Origin: Cristatella mucedo
Lineage: Eukaryota; Bryozoa; Phylactolaemata; Cristatellidae
Direction of reading: 5' to 3'
Length of the DNA: 64,000 bases
NCBI GenBank assembly: GCA_009760855.2
Contig: WPIO01000014.1
Location: forward strand, 4,547,001 to 4,611,000
Within the stretch, counting starts at the first letter, position 1. Each line of letters begins with the position of its first letter. The translations under genes were made by a program, and so were the position numbers. Positions 1 through 12,310 of this stretch are shown piece after piece. Below the pieces are notes generated by a model. It was given only the letters and a program-made list of their open reading frames with translations. It ran no database searches and was not told the origin of the DNA.

Positions 1-45
1 TCAGTTTTTCTTAGGGCGCTATGCAAATGAAATATTTTAATTTAT
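1..45 (+). repeat. LINE 3' end remnant
   Basis: The sequence TTAGGGCGCTATGCAAATG matches the 3' tail seen in many LINE copies of this window (GAGGGCGCTATACAAATG followed by ATT repeats). Confidence 0.5.
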
Positions 46-255
46 TTTCCACGGGTACATAGTTCCAAGAAGTTCCAATTCTTCTACCCTGTCTGTGCTA
101 CAGCATCCCGTGCAAAGTTGGTGTAGCGAAGTGAAAATACGACCGCAGCTCTGCAATATTAGCAATGTAGCCATGCACCTGGCAGCTGCCGAATGCAAGA
201 AAAGGGTCTCTGTGAGCGACTCTCGTGATGTTTACACTGCACATGCCCTGTTAGT

Positions 256-425
256 ATAAATGACTGGGTTCTAGCCCAGGAGGTAAGGTGCTCTTCACGA
301 CTCAGGTCGTGGGTTTAAGTCCTGCAATGGGCAGTCCTTCATTGCCCGCTGCAAGCAGTGGTGATAGCCGTTGAGACTTTTCTGCTGCTCTATAAATGAG
401 ACTGCTGAATTAGCTAAGTTTTTTT
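256..425 (+). mobile_element. tRNA-derived SINE, subfamily B
   Basis: A head with TAGCCCAGGAGGTAAGGTG, a B-box-like GTGGGTTTAAGTCCTGC, then the shared body (GCAAGCAGTGGTGATAGCCG) and tail (GAATTAGCTAAG). Similar diverged copies lie at 13450, 22735 and 51455. Between it and 739 nothing else is recognised. Confidence 0.7.
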
Positions 426-739
426 AAGTGTGAAGCCTCTAATTGTGAGCAAACGCAATCTAGTACACGGAAACTTCAGCCTTATAAATAGCCATTAGAC
501 CTAACTTTTCAAAGAGGCCCAATGACGTAAATCTAAATATTTTGCAAGACTAAAAATAAATCTCGACTTTTGCTGTGAAACATTCTGTCAGAAGCAACAA
601 CAAAAACTGCAAGCCCATTTTGCAGTTATTATGCACTTACCTGCCACAGTTATTCTCACAGCACAACAGGCAAGCTCATCTGACGTACAAAGATTTGAGT
701 AAGAGGTCACACACTAGCAGATAGAACTGGTACACTTAC

Positions 740-869
740 GTCAGCAAACGCCCTGCTCTCCAAGCCAGCAGCTCTGCGGTTGATGCCGAGCTGGTCCTGA
801 TCCGGATCGAGCTCCCCAAACCGGTCTGCTCGCAGCATTGCCGACACGTCGGACTGCTGCGATCGGTTG
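740..869 (-). CDS. INO80D: Probable INO80D exon 3
   Basis: 130 nt between acceptor GCGTTTTCAG and donor GTAAGT, coding NRSQQSDVSAML through ESRAFAD in phase with exon 2 (AG+C gives Ser). I cannot align the residues convincingly to known INO80D. The call rests on the open frame, good splice sites and phase match. Confidence 0.6.
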
Positions 870-3800
870 CTGAAAACGCAAGAAACAGCAACCACGACCA
901 TTATCACCGTCGTCGAGGCCTTCGAACCTCAGGCAGATCTACGACCAAGAGACGCCTCGCCCTCCTTCAGCCGATCGTGACCACAAGCACGCCGTGCAGT
1001 GACAGTAGCGGCTGTGGCAGCATTTGGCGGCGGCTGCACCCAGCGGCTAGGCCACGCCAGTCACCTCAGCTTCCGAGAAATGGGCAGTCGTGATGGCCTC
1101 TTCTGCACACTGCCAGCACGGCTATCGCTGGTGGCGGCCGCAAAAGATCCGTTGCAAAGTAGTCGGAGCCGCCGCTTCGTGCCGCCCGCAGCGCAGAGGA
1201 GAGCGGTGGCAGTGGCCGAGCAGCTGGAGCGAGCACACTTGATGAGCAGGCGTGTGTAGCGCTCGAGCGCAGCAGCCGCCGATGCGCCCCGCTGTCGCTC
1301 GGCTCGCAGCCGGCCCAGAGTGGCTGAGAGCCCAGGGTCAGCGCATGACGACGGCGGCGACAGTAAAAGAGGCGACGAGGTTGACTCCACTGCTCCCACC
1401 ACACGATGATCCTCAGCAAGCGGGTGTTCGGCAGAGAGCACTGCCTCAGGCCTAATGAGCAAAGACAAGCAGGGCATAACACAGCGATCGCCACGGCAGG
1501 CATGCGGCAGACAGCAAGACGACGGCCAGACGACGCAAAAAGGCTGAAGATAGCGATGCAGCGCCCCCAACGGCCAGGGCACAGGGTTGTTGCCAACGCT
1601 AGCCTTCCAACACGTGCCGATCGCTGCCGGGGCTGCAGTAGCGTGTTGGAAGGCTAGCATGGGCTCGGTGGATGGCAACCCTCAATCAGTTAGATGCTTG
1701 TGCGATCACATGCCTTGCGTAAGTGAACGGCACTGTCAGCAAAGGAATTCTATCGCAAAGATGCGGAGAGCTGGGCAACCCAGGAAGCCGGCAATCTCGA
1801 CACGTGCAGCTATGACCTCGCCCGCCCTCACGGACAGACGGATGCGGCGGAGGCTAGAAAGAACTCTGCTGCTGCTGCTGCTGTACCACTTGCTGCATTC
1901 ACCTCACACTCGCACTCACTGGCATGCACGGGCAAGCACTCGCACAGCGATCACGGTCATCCCAGTGATCGGTCAAACGGGGAGTTAAGCGAGAATCGCT
2001 GTAATGGTAGCAGTGCTACTCGCTGGCCGAGGACTCCTCGAAAAGCGCATGACGGCCACGGCCAGCCGTCCGGAAGCAGCATGATGGTGGCCTACCTGTG
2101 CCACCGTGGCAGGCCTGCTGCTCGATGCAAGCTCGGCTCTCCTGCTGATGAGCGCGGAGCGCTCGCCGAGCTGCCTCGGTTCTCGCAGTCGATGTCAACG
2201 TCGTAGCGCCGCATGCTAGCCAGCACGGCATACATGCCATTGAGCGGCTCTGCCGGCTGAGAGCGGCACGACAAGAGCAGCGCCGCACGCAAGCCACGAC
2301 CGGATGAAGGAGAGCGACCAGACAGACGAGGCACCCGTCTTTTGACAGCGATGGTAACAGAGGCCTTCAGGTGCGCATGCACCTCGGCTGCAGGATGACC
2401 TGCAGACAATTTAGAGCGCGGCTTTGACAGCTTACTGCAGCTCCGACTGCTGGAGGCCAGCGTCCTCAGCTGGTGTGAGAGTGCGGCGGCGGCTTCGGCA
2501 GCAGCGGCCTTCCCCGCAGGCCTTGGCCGGTGGGCCTTGCCCGGCAGGGTGCCTCCGGCGCCGCGCCTCGACAACTTCGCCGGCCTGCCATGGCTGCCGC
2601 CGGCATTGCCGGGCTCGGCTGCAGTACCTTCACTCTCCGCGTCGCGCGGCGAAGCGCCGTTGGGCGAGGGTACAAGAAAGCGTTCGGCCGGGAGCAGATC
2701 GCCACCGCCACTGCAGCGCTCGGAGCCGCCAGGCGGCGACTGTGGCTGATAATAGTCATCGCGGTCTTCGTGCACCGAAGCAATGCCGCCGGCCTCCGGG
2801 TCGTCACTGTCTAGGCTCTCGGCAACGGCAGCGGCAGCCGACTTCTTGCTTTTCCTTTCCTTCTTTGGAAGCAGTCCGAGCACTTGCATGTGACTGTGAC
2901 AGTAGCTGCAGCGACAAACAGCGCCAGCATCGTCTCCTGCAGTCAGCAGCCAACGTCGAGGCTCAGGCCGCCCGTCGGCACCCGCAGCCAGCACACCACA
3001 CCGACACGCAGAGGCAGTGTGAGAGGCAACGCGAGGGGGTCGCGGGAGATGTTAAGCCTACAGAGTGTGTCACGGTTTCTATATGTCATGCTGAACGGCT
3101 TGCACACGCAGCAAGCTAAAGTACGGTCACTAAAGCACGGTCATGCATCAAGCAGAGGCCTCAATGAAGACCATGAACTCCCGAGTAGCCCTTGTGAATG
3201 GAATGCAGGCTGACTCTAGTTCGATAGTCGTGCCTGGTGCATCTGTCTTGCACTGAATGAAGCTCGTGCATATTCGCGCTGCTACCGTGATCTCACCAGC
3301 ATAGCTTTTTGCTTTTTTCTATAAACAGCACTGGCAAGCAAACTATGCCTTGCCACCGTGCTTGTACCCAGGCTTACGATCTAGAATTGCACGAGACCTG
3401 AACTGTGGCTTAGTCTTGAATTTTATCCTACGGGAGTCATATGTGCATTTTCGGACGATCGTTTTTTTTTAGTGCGCATGAGCTCCTTATGTGTTACGTT
3501 TAAATAAATACTAGCTGATTTAACAGCTTCTTTTGTATATTTACAGAAGAGCCTTTACGGCTATCACCACCACTTGCAGTGGCGATAAAGGATCGCCCAC
3601 AGCAGGATTCGAACCCACGACCTCGGGACCGAGGTCGTGAAAAGCAACCGCCTTACCTAACGTGCCATTACGGCTCATTGTAGTTGCCTGCGGGGCCACC
3701 TTACCATTTGTCGTAGGTGGCTGCAAAATAGCAACTGATTTCAGTGTCCCACTGGCTCCAGGTGGACACTGACACTGGCTGCAATGGCCTGAGGTGCATG

Positions 3801-3894
3801 GCTTTAGTCATGCGAACAACTGAGCTAGGATTGCTCTGGTTGCACTACCTTGTGATTAGTCTGGTTTCGAGGCTGCCACTGGTGTCCCATGAAC

Positions 3895-3982
<88 letters not shown>

Positions 3983-6136
3983 GCACAGGGCTGCTTGCCT
4001 TTCAAACACTTACTTGGTAAGAAAGAAATCAAGGACATTTAAAAGGAAACTAAGAAACTATTAAAAATCTGGTACTATGACAACTATAATAACTATAGAA
4101 ACTATAAAAAAGAAACTATCACTGCATTTAGTGGGTTCCTATCATTCGACCTTTATGCGCTTATCCGTGCTGACACAGTGCATGCTGCCACTAACCACAC
4201 TTGCATGCTGACCCTGTGCATATCACCCCTATGTTATTCTTGTTAGTTATCGAGCATGCTACCACTAACCATTCGATCGTGTTTCCTTTGCAGCAAATGT
4301 AAAGCGCCTAAAAAGTTATTGAGTTCTCTGAGGGCACTTTATCAAGTGTGCTACTATTATTATTATAGTCTCCAGAACCTCAGGTAGCTCACACCACGCA
4401 AAACATCGAGGTGGGCTCAAAGAGACATTTATTCACACGGATGCTGCAAGCGAGCCCATACTCGACCGCCCTGCCTGTCGTCCTGGTCACTCACTGCCTT
4501 CTGCTGCTATTACTTAACACTCATTGCCATAAATCGATGGCCCATATACCAACAGCAGCACCATAATCTCTGCTGGGCCATAAATAACGCTAGGCCATAA
4601 ACTGGCCGTAGTACCAATAACATGACTAAATGCCACTGACCCATAAATTACGAATACCATAAATCAGCCTCACTCCCCCTTGATCTCCAGATCACAAATC
4701 AAACAGGCAGCAACAAAAACAAAACAGCAAAGCACACCTATGAAAAGAGCAAAGCTGCACACTGCCTTACTTGTGCAGAACTAAACGGAACTGTACATGC
4801 AGAACTACACGAAACACTGAGCCACCCTTTCACTAGGAAGGCGGAATTACAAAAGCAAAACTATACTGACAACTGATGAAGCGAAAGACAACAGGCAAAA
4901 GACAAAGAGTACAATCGGCACTTGCTAGCACGGCTTGTTCAATAGCTTTAACCGATGCTTCTGCTTCATCAAGTGCAGCGGTTAATTTTTCTGACTGCTC
5001 CAAGAATTTTCCAAAAGTCGAAGGCCAACATCGAATACAATATGGAATCTGATCCAGCGAAGACCTGTCATAAGTTTGCCTGCTTTTCTGTCACTAATTT
5101 GCATGGCAAATTATGCATTTATGGAAGGTGCTCGCCTTTAACGATCGAGATCAAGGTATATTTGATGACCGAACCATAGGCTCGACCCCTGTGACACATA
5201 TGAAGCACCTGAATTGCACCTGTTCTCTTAGGTTGCTATACGAATTAATTATATATATATATCCAAATAATAATATTAATAATAATAATGCTAATAATAT
5301 AAAAGACATTTTTTAGCCATCTCAGAGAACTGAATCTCTTTCTAGGTGCTTTGCATATGCTGTAAAGGAGCCATCGCAATATGTTTTGTGATAAAAGGGA
5401 TAACATCCACAGCATCAGCATGCATAAGCACACAAAGAACAATTCACATGGGCCCAGCAAATACTGCATGTGAGCAAAAGGTGGTGCGTTTTTAGCTTCT
5501 TTTTCAATGCAGTCAAGTCAGGGGTGTAATGACGTCATTCGGGAGTGGGTTCCATGCTTTAGGAGAGCACTAACTAAAGGCACGGTCTCTAAATGATCTG
5601 GGGTTAGTTCAATGCACACTAACTGACGAGTCATGAGGCCCGGTGGTATGATGCTTAGCCTGATCTGGGAAAAAGGTTCGGATAGATAGGTTGGTGCAAC
5701 AAGAGAATGAAGGGACCTTAAAGTGAGTTTTGCACCAGCTGTAAGTGTTTTATTGCACAGGCCAGAGGACATTCAGTAGTGTTACAGAAGTCGAGCCCAA
5801 ATGTCACATTGGCTCTCTTTGCTCTTTTTTGTTCCCAATTCATTGTTGTGAAAATACTCTGGTCCACAACGATGGGAGGCAAAATCACAGGAACATAGCT
5901 CTTTATAGGCCTAGAGCCTATAAAAAATTTAAAACCATTTATGGCTCAAGGACTCAAAGTAAACGTGACATCAGTCGTGGGCTAAGTAACTAAATAACGG
6001 ACTAACTAATAAAAGCGAGCTTATTATAGGGGTAGATTGTGTGCAGCTGACAATGTGTGAATCTCATTTTCTCTGCAGTGTGTGCCTGTTTCGGTATTGA
6101 AGTCGTCAGTGAATCACGAAGCCTTAATAGCATTAC

Positions 6137-6172
<36 letters not shown>

Positions 6173-8786
6173 ACGAGTTTGACCTTTCCTCACTGTTGGA
6201 ACACTGCGTACAGAAAACGTTTGCTCATCTGAGCAATACTATTAAAGTCCCTTGCCAGATTCCTTGTAGTCTACAGTATACTTTAAGGAGCAAGAACTAC
6301 TAAGAATTCACCTAGAAAGCACAAACTGTCTATTTTCTGGCATATTATTACTATGACAAGTCATAATTGTCGATTGTAGCTAAGGCAAAGTCTAGCTCCT
6401 ATAAGAAAATAGTTGAATCCCAGATGCACAATCCAAAAATCCTGATGTCGACCATCAACCATATCCTTCACCTACCATGTAAGCATTGTATCTAGCGATT
6501 ATCGATGCTATCTAACAGAGCGATTTAAATATTCTTTGTGAGCAAGATAGACAAGATTAGTGACTCCATTTCATTGAAATACTGTAATAACCCAATTGGA
6601 CTTAATCCTCCTTTCCTTCTGCATGTATCTCCCCTGTCAGTGGTTCTACTCGTTAACCTCCCAGCTATACTATATTTCTCTTTATTTTCCCTGCTCTCCT
6701 TTTCTGTCCACTTTCATAACTGCCCCTACTCATCTCATCTTAAAATTTATCTACTAGCTAATGATTAGTAGCCCTCTTGACTTCATGCCTACTGCTCTCG
6801 GCATGAGATTACCGATTTGCTACTCCCCATTATAACTAAGATCGTTTATATTCCTTAGTCCCCACGTCTTTTAAAGAGACTTTTATCAGGCGATTCACCG
6901 ATTAGTCAACACTAGACTTGGAGAACTGAAATACTTTCCACCGGCCTCTCTTCTGCCGTTCCCAACAAAGATAATCGAATCGGCAGTGGTAGAGAAGCTA
7001 AGCATTTATGATGAACCTAGCAAGTAAATTATAAAGGGGATTTAAAGCTAATCACACACAGAGACAGGTTGCATGTGTATAATAACTTCAGGAATATTGA
7101 CTGAAGTCGAGTTTCTCAGCTAGTTCTGCAGAAACTCTCGTCGACATTTGATAACACTGATAACCAAAAAATTCTTGAGTGCCAATCGTTCCGCACGGTA
7201 TTAATTGGCTTGGCCCTGAAGTGGTTTAGGCGTTTAGGCCCCATCTCAGTGTTTGACATCAACGGCTCCCAGTCAGCTGGTGATCCTCTTGAGTATGGAG
7301 AGCCTAGGGGATGTTTTGAATTCCCCCTTCTTTTAAAATCGACACTCCCTCTGGCTGATGGCATCAACAAGCACAATCGACACAATCACTTCTATGCAGA
7401 TAATACACAGAAGCTTTGGAAGTGCTCTTTCTCACTCACTGCAGATCTTACTGCCCATACAATAACACACTTACAGACTAGCAACAATTCGTCAGCAAGG
7501 CTTTTTTCTTGTGAAAGTCACAACTGCAATATAGCATCACTTCTCTACGACCTGCACTGGCTCCCCATCAAACAAAGCATCTTTAATGCCCTCTCACTCA
7601 CTTTTCGGTCCTCTGATTATTTTGTATTGGCTTATCTGTCAGAAACACTTACTCTTAAGCCTTCCCCTCATACCACCTACTTTTCAGACTCGGGTCGTCC
7701 AGTGATGCCTCTAACCAACTTCAAATTCTTTGAAGACCGTGCTATCAGTGCAAATGCATTTATAGCCTGGAACTCTCTACCGACTGACATCATCAAACAC
7801 CCACCTGTTTCTAAGTGAGTGGTTGTGCTTCATCCATGTGAATCAGCATTAATACCTTTATGGGTGCTGCAATTATACATTGGTACCACTAATCAGTTAA
7901 TATGCTTCCTTTCTAGCTACGCGAAGGCATACAAGGAGACTTGCCCGTTGAAGAGTCTATATAAATATTTTCTTCTTTTTATAATTATTATTATTACTAG
8001 TATTAATAGAACCTAACCCAACAGGCAATGGGAAGAAGCACATAACAAACATACACGAGCATGCAGACAACATACGAACACACAACAAACACACACATAT
8101 ATGTATATATATATATATATATCTTCTATGCAATAGCTTATCACAGGGTTACCAGCATGCCTAGAGTGAACAGAAGTTTTGTCAAGGGCCTCAGGTGGGA
8201 TCAGAGCAAGTGAGAAGAATGTTGCTGTATTATTCTTTATTACATTCTTTATATATTATTTTTATTATATTATTGAATTAAGCTGTTGCATATCTTGACA
8301 AGCAACTGGACTTCATGCTAGCCAGAGTTTCAGCAGTACCACCCACATTCCGTGACGCTACCGATCGCCATTGACCAGCAGTAGTACTAGCCAGCGCCCT
8401 GTCAGCAATGGCAAAATGCTGGCCTATGTCACATCGGCTCTCCCGGCCCGTCCAGAAGTGCAGCGTGAGAAGCTGCCGAGAAAAATGAGCGGCTACACGG
8501 CATCGCCGCAGCATTTGGCGGGGCACGCTGGGCTGGCGATTGAACGCGGGCAGCGAGCGCCAGCTTACGTGCGCTCCTCATCGAGCGGGATGGCGGCCGA
8601 GCACCTATGACCCGTGGACTTGACGACGAACTCACACCGTTTAAAGGGAGCGGACGAGTCCTCAAGAATGTGTCTCACGCAGAAGGCGTAACCGTTCAGC
8701 CGCCGTAGCTTGCACAGCTTGGCACTGAACGAGCAGAGCGGCTTGCTGTCCACGGGCGAGAAGTGTATGTTCTTGCCTTCCTGCAT
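740..8786 (-). CDS. INO80D: INO80 complex subunit D-like gene, 5' three coding exons (gene continues off left edge)
   Basis: The gene is expected to encode a nuclear subunit of the INO80 chromatin remodeler. Coding exons are 8569-8786, 2096-2905 and 740-869, giving 386 in-frame codons. The start ATG at 8786 opens MQEGKNIHFS, closely matching the vertebrate INO80D N-terminus. Two zinc modules of the zf-C3Hc3H type follow: Cys18-Cys25-Cys36-His39 and Cys51-Cys62-Cys75-His78. Intron 1 cuts the second module just before Cys75. After it comes the family motif QVLGLLPKKERK, then a long low-complexity region rich in Ala, Ser, Gly and Pro. Splice junctions join in phase (AC+C, AG+C). The later C-terminal part, including any second zinc module, is outside the window. 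The 5' third is a firm identification; residues after about 340 are poorly conserved and rest on splice-phase logic. Confidence 0.88.
870..2095 (-). other. INO80D intron 2
   Basis: A GC-rich intron. Long overlapping open frames on both strands here (for example 1061-1678 minus) look like by-products of base composition. It holds a perfect 17-bp hairpin at 1598-1658, listed separately. No other signal is recognised. Confidence 0.55.
1598..1658. repeat. Perfect 17-bp inverted repeat (hairpin)
   Basis: Left arm GCTAGCCTTCCAACACG at 1598-1614; its exact reverse complement at 1642-1658; loop of 27 bases. It sits inside INO80D intron 2, so it would be present in the pre-mRNA. Confidence 0.9.
2096..2905 (-). 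CDS. INO80D: INO80D exon 2
   Basis: 810 nt. The acceptor is TCGCTGCAG before C-TAC-TGT, completing the second zinc module (YCHSHMQVLG), followed by the basic stretch PKKERKSKK. The rest is low complexity with acidic and Ala-rich parts. Near the end, a block around RRYDVDID may match the region of human INO80D preceding LFPHLGLD, but only weakly. The donor CACAG|GTAGGC leaves two bases that pair in phase with exon 3. GC content and CpG density are clearly higher than in the flanking introns. Confidence 0.85.
3510..3678 (-). mobile_element. tRNA-derived SINE, subfamily A
   Basis: Read on the minus strand: head GCCGTAATGGCACGTTAGGT (A-box region), internal hairpin with arms CACGACCTCGG, B box GGTTCGAATCC, then TGGGCGATCC and a tail ending GTTAAATCAGCTAG. 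The T-arm half resembles tRNA-Lys. Confidence 0.8.
3895..3981. repeat. (AT)n(GT)n(AT)n compound microsatellite
   Basis: An uninterrupted (TG)n core is flanked on both sides by (AT)n. Reading frames through it are artefacts. Confidence 0.95.
4120..4368 (+). mobile_element. LINE 3' end fragment
   Basis: The end of the LINE ORF/3' UTR (CATTTAGTGGGT, repeated CTGACCCTGTGCAT) and the terminal hairpin GTAAAGCGCC, ending in ATT repeats. Confidence 0.75.
5226..5772 (-). mobile_element. Degenerate LINE 3' fragment
   Basis: The minus-strand translation keeps RSLHSL.APTYLSE and T..SAL...G, matching the C-terminus of the intact LINE ORF at 26253-28811, with ATT-rich 3' tail at 5250-5310. Confidence 0.75.
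6138..6170. repeat. (GT)n microsatellite
   Basis: Simple TG dinucleotide run. Confidence 0.95.
6395..7998 (+). mobile_element. Degenerate LINE copy (plus strand)
   Basis: Starts with a relic of SQMHNPK.LMSTINH, continues through RT remnants (ALKWFRRL, FYADNTQK where the intact copy has FYADDTQLY) and C-terminal LHWLPIKQ, ITWNSLPT-like blocks. Frameshifts and stops are common, so it is a dead copy. Confidence 0.8.
8569..8786 (-). CDS. INO80D: INO80D exon 1 (start codon, zinc module)
   Basis: 218 nt from ATG 8786 to a GTAAGC donor at 8568. It encodes 72 residues plus two bases, including RRLNGYAFC and the HILED/APFK blocks typical of INO80D and KANSL2-type C3H modules. A longer GC-rich frame on the same strand (8662-9093) is out of register and lacks the homology. 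Confidence 0.92.
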
Positions 8787-9300
8787 CCTGCCACCGGCCG
8801 CGGCACGAGCGAGCCGGCGCTCGGCTTCGCGGAAGTTGGCTGCAAAAGCTGGAAAGCACCGCGCGCTCTCTAGGGAACGAACTGACTGGCTTGCAAGAGC
8901 GGCGGCAACGTGCCGTCGTCCGCTGGCAGGCTGAGGTCGCCGAGGGAAACTCCGGTACCGCTCGCGAATGCGAATGCTCAGACAACCCGCCGGAAGCCGG
9001 CGGAACCGAGTAGTGCGCTGGAAGTGACAGACGCGACGGGCGGCGCGACCGCGAAGGGCATGGTCTCTCGGCTAAGGCATTTAAGGCGAGCACCGTAGCG
9101 AATAGCGCGTCTTACCGGTCTATACGTCCGGCTGCTATGCGTTGTCTGCAGCAGAAAGGCGCAATCTGCACATCGCAAAACGTCAGCGCGCCGGTAGAGC
9201 GCGTACAGCAGTGTTCCGGGAAATGGCGGAGTGGCAAGTAGAAACGGTCTGCCTACGCCCTGGCGACGACTAGTCCTGCGTGAAAGCTTGTGTATAACAC
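8787..9300 (-). promoter_or_regulatory. GC/CpG-rich 5' flank and likely promoter/5' UTR zone of INO80D
   Basis: Directly upstream of ATG 8786 the base composition turns GC- and CpG-rich to about 9260, unlike the AT-rich DNA on either side. No TATA box or initiator was picked out. The transcription start is unknown. Confidence 0.35.
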
Positions 9301-9889
9301 TGCTGTAGATGCTATTAAACCGAGCGGACTAGCGGAAATCGCGATCGACTTCTAGCTAGCCTTTGTTTACATCTGTACGTGACGTCATGAGGCGGCAACA
9401 TCCGTCAAGCGACGGGACTTCCTGGCATCTCAACGTTCCCCCAAGCTGTTATCTCTCTCTTGGAATTTACCAAAAAATAATATATTAAATGAATTATAAT
9501 CTTTAAATACATTACATAAAATAGCTGTTCGGAATTTTCGGGACGCCCTCATTTTTATTGGAGTTAATCGCTCCCCCGGAAATATCTTTTGACTCGGGTA
9601 CTATCTTTGATCATTTGTATATTCGATTTCATCCAAGGATTAAAAAGAATGCCTAGCCTTACTGCAAACATAACAGGCATCTTGGGTACATTTTTATCTG
9701 CCCAATAGCTGCCGCTTGCGCTTCACCTCTTTGGCTTTGTCAAACTTTGCAATCGCTTGTCTGCGATACCCACTCTTTGAAACTAGCGTCTAGCGCAATC
9801 CCACGGAAAAAGCAGACCGTTTCTGGAAGCATTCGGCACTGCCATCTTGCGCGATGGTTCTTATGAACATATCACTTTCCCCTCTCCCA

Positions 9890-10102
<213 letters not shown>

Positions 10103-12034
10103 CGTAGATTCTGGCCAGATGTTCGGGGGTCTGGTCTGTGGCTACAACTGATACCTAACAAACCGGGACATTTTGAAGGTCAGGTGCCTCTACTGTGTAT
10201 ACCATATAACCACGGTCTTTTAGTGCTAGTGCTGTAAATTGGCCTTGTATTATCTCCCTACATGGGAACCTAGCGGCAACTATGCTCACTGGAAAGCCAA
10301 ACCCGACATTTATTTCCGAGATTGAAGCATAAGAGTTGCTTTTGCCTAAGGGGAAAGGGACTAGGTCTCGCGTTCCAGTCAGCTGGCCTAGCGCCCTACG
10401 CCCTGGGATGCCTGTTGACATATTGCTGGCTTATCTCACCACCACCCCCAACACCGCGACTTTCCGCCTTGATCGACTTTCCGTGCACTTCCTTCATGTT
10501 TGTCGGCCTGTGCAAATTTATTTTTGTTGTTCGCCGTTCAACGGGCCAGTGAGTCATATTGCGCAAGTGACACCCGTAGGTTCGCCCCACCCACAGCATA
10601 TTGTGCAAGTGACACCCATAGGTTCGAGCCACCTAAATTTACGTAAAGTACTAGTTGACTCAAGCCGATCAATCATGTTTTGTAAACCATTCAAGTGTCA
10701 AAATTCAAGCTAAAAACTGTGCAAATCAATGCATTATTGAATATAATTTGTTGTTGCTAGGTGAGTTATGGCTGCAAGCAAACCACTAGCTAGCAAACAA
10801 AACTGCAAAACTCACCACTGCCGTTAACCAGAATGGGTGACCCTGACCAACTCATCCGTTTTGTAACTTTCTACAGCCAAGCGAATATGAGGAATTTTGA
10901 AAGGGTCCAACCTTTTCTATCCCCATGTGAAATCAAATCGAGAATCTTAAGAGAAAAAATTATTTTTTTAAATAAATACCCGATTAACTTTTCCGAGTTT
11001 TCTGAGAATTTTAAATACGAGAGGCAAACCACGCCGTCTATCGTTTCGCCGATATAGACTAGGTAACCACATTCCTTCGTGTATTAAGATCCATTGTAAT
11101 AGTTATTACAAGTTTTTTGAGCATTCCAACGAAATGAATAAGTAAGCGCTTTCTTACCCTCCAAGTCTTAGCGTGAGTCGTGGTTATACAATGCACATTT
11201 TGAGGAGCCAACAATTATTTTGGATCTGGTTTTTCGTAGCTCTGGAGAGGCACATCATGATGTTAAACTGCCCTCTGCCCTAGTCTCCCCGTCTTCTCTC
11301 TATTACGGCGCTCGCCGATTTTGTTGCGGGCCTCTGTTTGCATGATGTATACTACTATTGTCTACATCATACACTCACTAGAGGTCTGACATGACAGTAT
11401 CAATATATAATATACGAAAAGCTGGTTATGCAAACAGGCAAGCAACATAATTCCAGACACCTGTAGCTCAGGGCACCAAACTGGGTTAATACCTATCGGA
11501 AATCGTGTAAAGTACTTAGTAAGCGCTAGGCTGCCTCACTTGGGAGAAATAAAATTGCTGGCTGGAAGACTTGCCGTTCGACAGATAGAGTAGTTTCAGC
11601 CGATCAGGGTGTGGCAGTTGACATGGTCCTTGCAGCACGCTGCCCCTACAGTATGCAGGCCTGCTTTTGCGATTCTTCCTCGTAATCACAAAAGTTTAGT
11701 CAGGATTCAAGCCATACCGTCACAAACATTGTCCTCCATGCGACATTACTCAATAGACGGAGTTACACACACAGATTAGGAGAAAAAGAAGCTTAAGAAG
11801 TGAGCCATATCACACACACTCATCTTTTCGGTAGCTCGGCCTGGTAGTCTGCTTCTGCTGTCAATGAAGCCGATAGCTTTCCATTCAATTAGTCGCTGAC
11901 ATAGCCTGGATCAAACTTCCATGGAGACATGTCAGATTCCAACTCTACGTTCAATCAACACGAATTCGAATAGTAGTAGTGCTGCCGACATTTGAAGACA
12001 GGTGCCGCCAAAGGACTGAATTGCTTGAGAGACG

Positions 12035-12310
12035 CTAGATAAATCATAATAACAATACATATTTGTCTAGCGCCTAAAGAGAGCCAAATCTCTTCATAGA
12101 CACTTCGAATATTCTGGAAAGGAAGCATATCAGCTGGTTAGTGATAATAACACGGGAAATTTCAGCACGCATGAGCCTCCTAAGAACAATTATCCCAGAC
12201 GGGGAGCAAATGGACCTGGAACAGATCTCCGGGGTACCGCCACACTTTGAAGGCTCGCCGGATGACCGTTAGCCAACGACAAATATGCTTTGAAATCCGC
12301 CGAAAAGATA
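12035..12310 (-). mobile_element. Internally deleted LINE relic
   Basis: The LINE 3' tail (TAGGCGCTAG-like hairpin zone, 12060-12130) is joined after a short gap to an RT-domain piece (12225-12310) that matches the same strand of the 26-28 kb LINE and the relic at 39770. Confidence 0.5.

Larger units (their letters stand above)
2906..8568 (-). other. INO80D intron 1
   Basis: 5.7 kb of repeat-rich sequence: a SINE (3510-3678), (AT)(GT)(AT) microsatellite (3895-3981), LINE pieces (4120-4368, 5226-5772, 6395-7998) and (GT)n (6138-6170). Between about 4380 and 5220 nothing coding is recognised. Confidence 0.6.

Noticed and set aside
1061-1678. 205-codon minus frame in INO80D intron 2
   Set aside because: GC-rich, overlapped by several other frames on both strands, no homology seen; the intron boundaries around it splice in phase without it.
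2424-3119. 231-codon plus frame
   Set aside because: Antisense shadow of INO80D exon 2.
8662-9093. 143-codon minus frame across the INO80D start
   Set aside because: Out of register with the clearly conserved zinc-module frame; typical of CpG-rich 5' ends.
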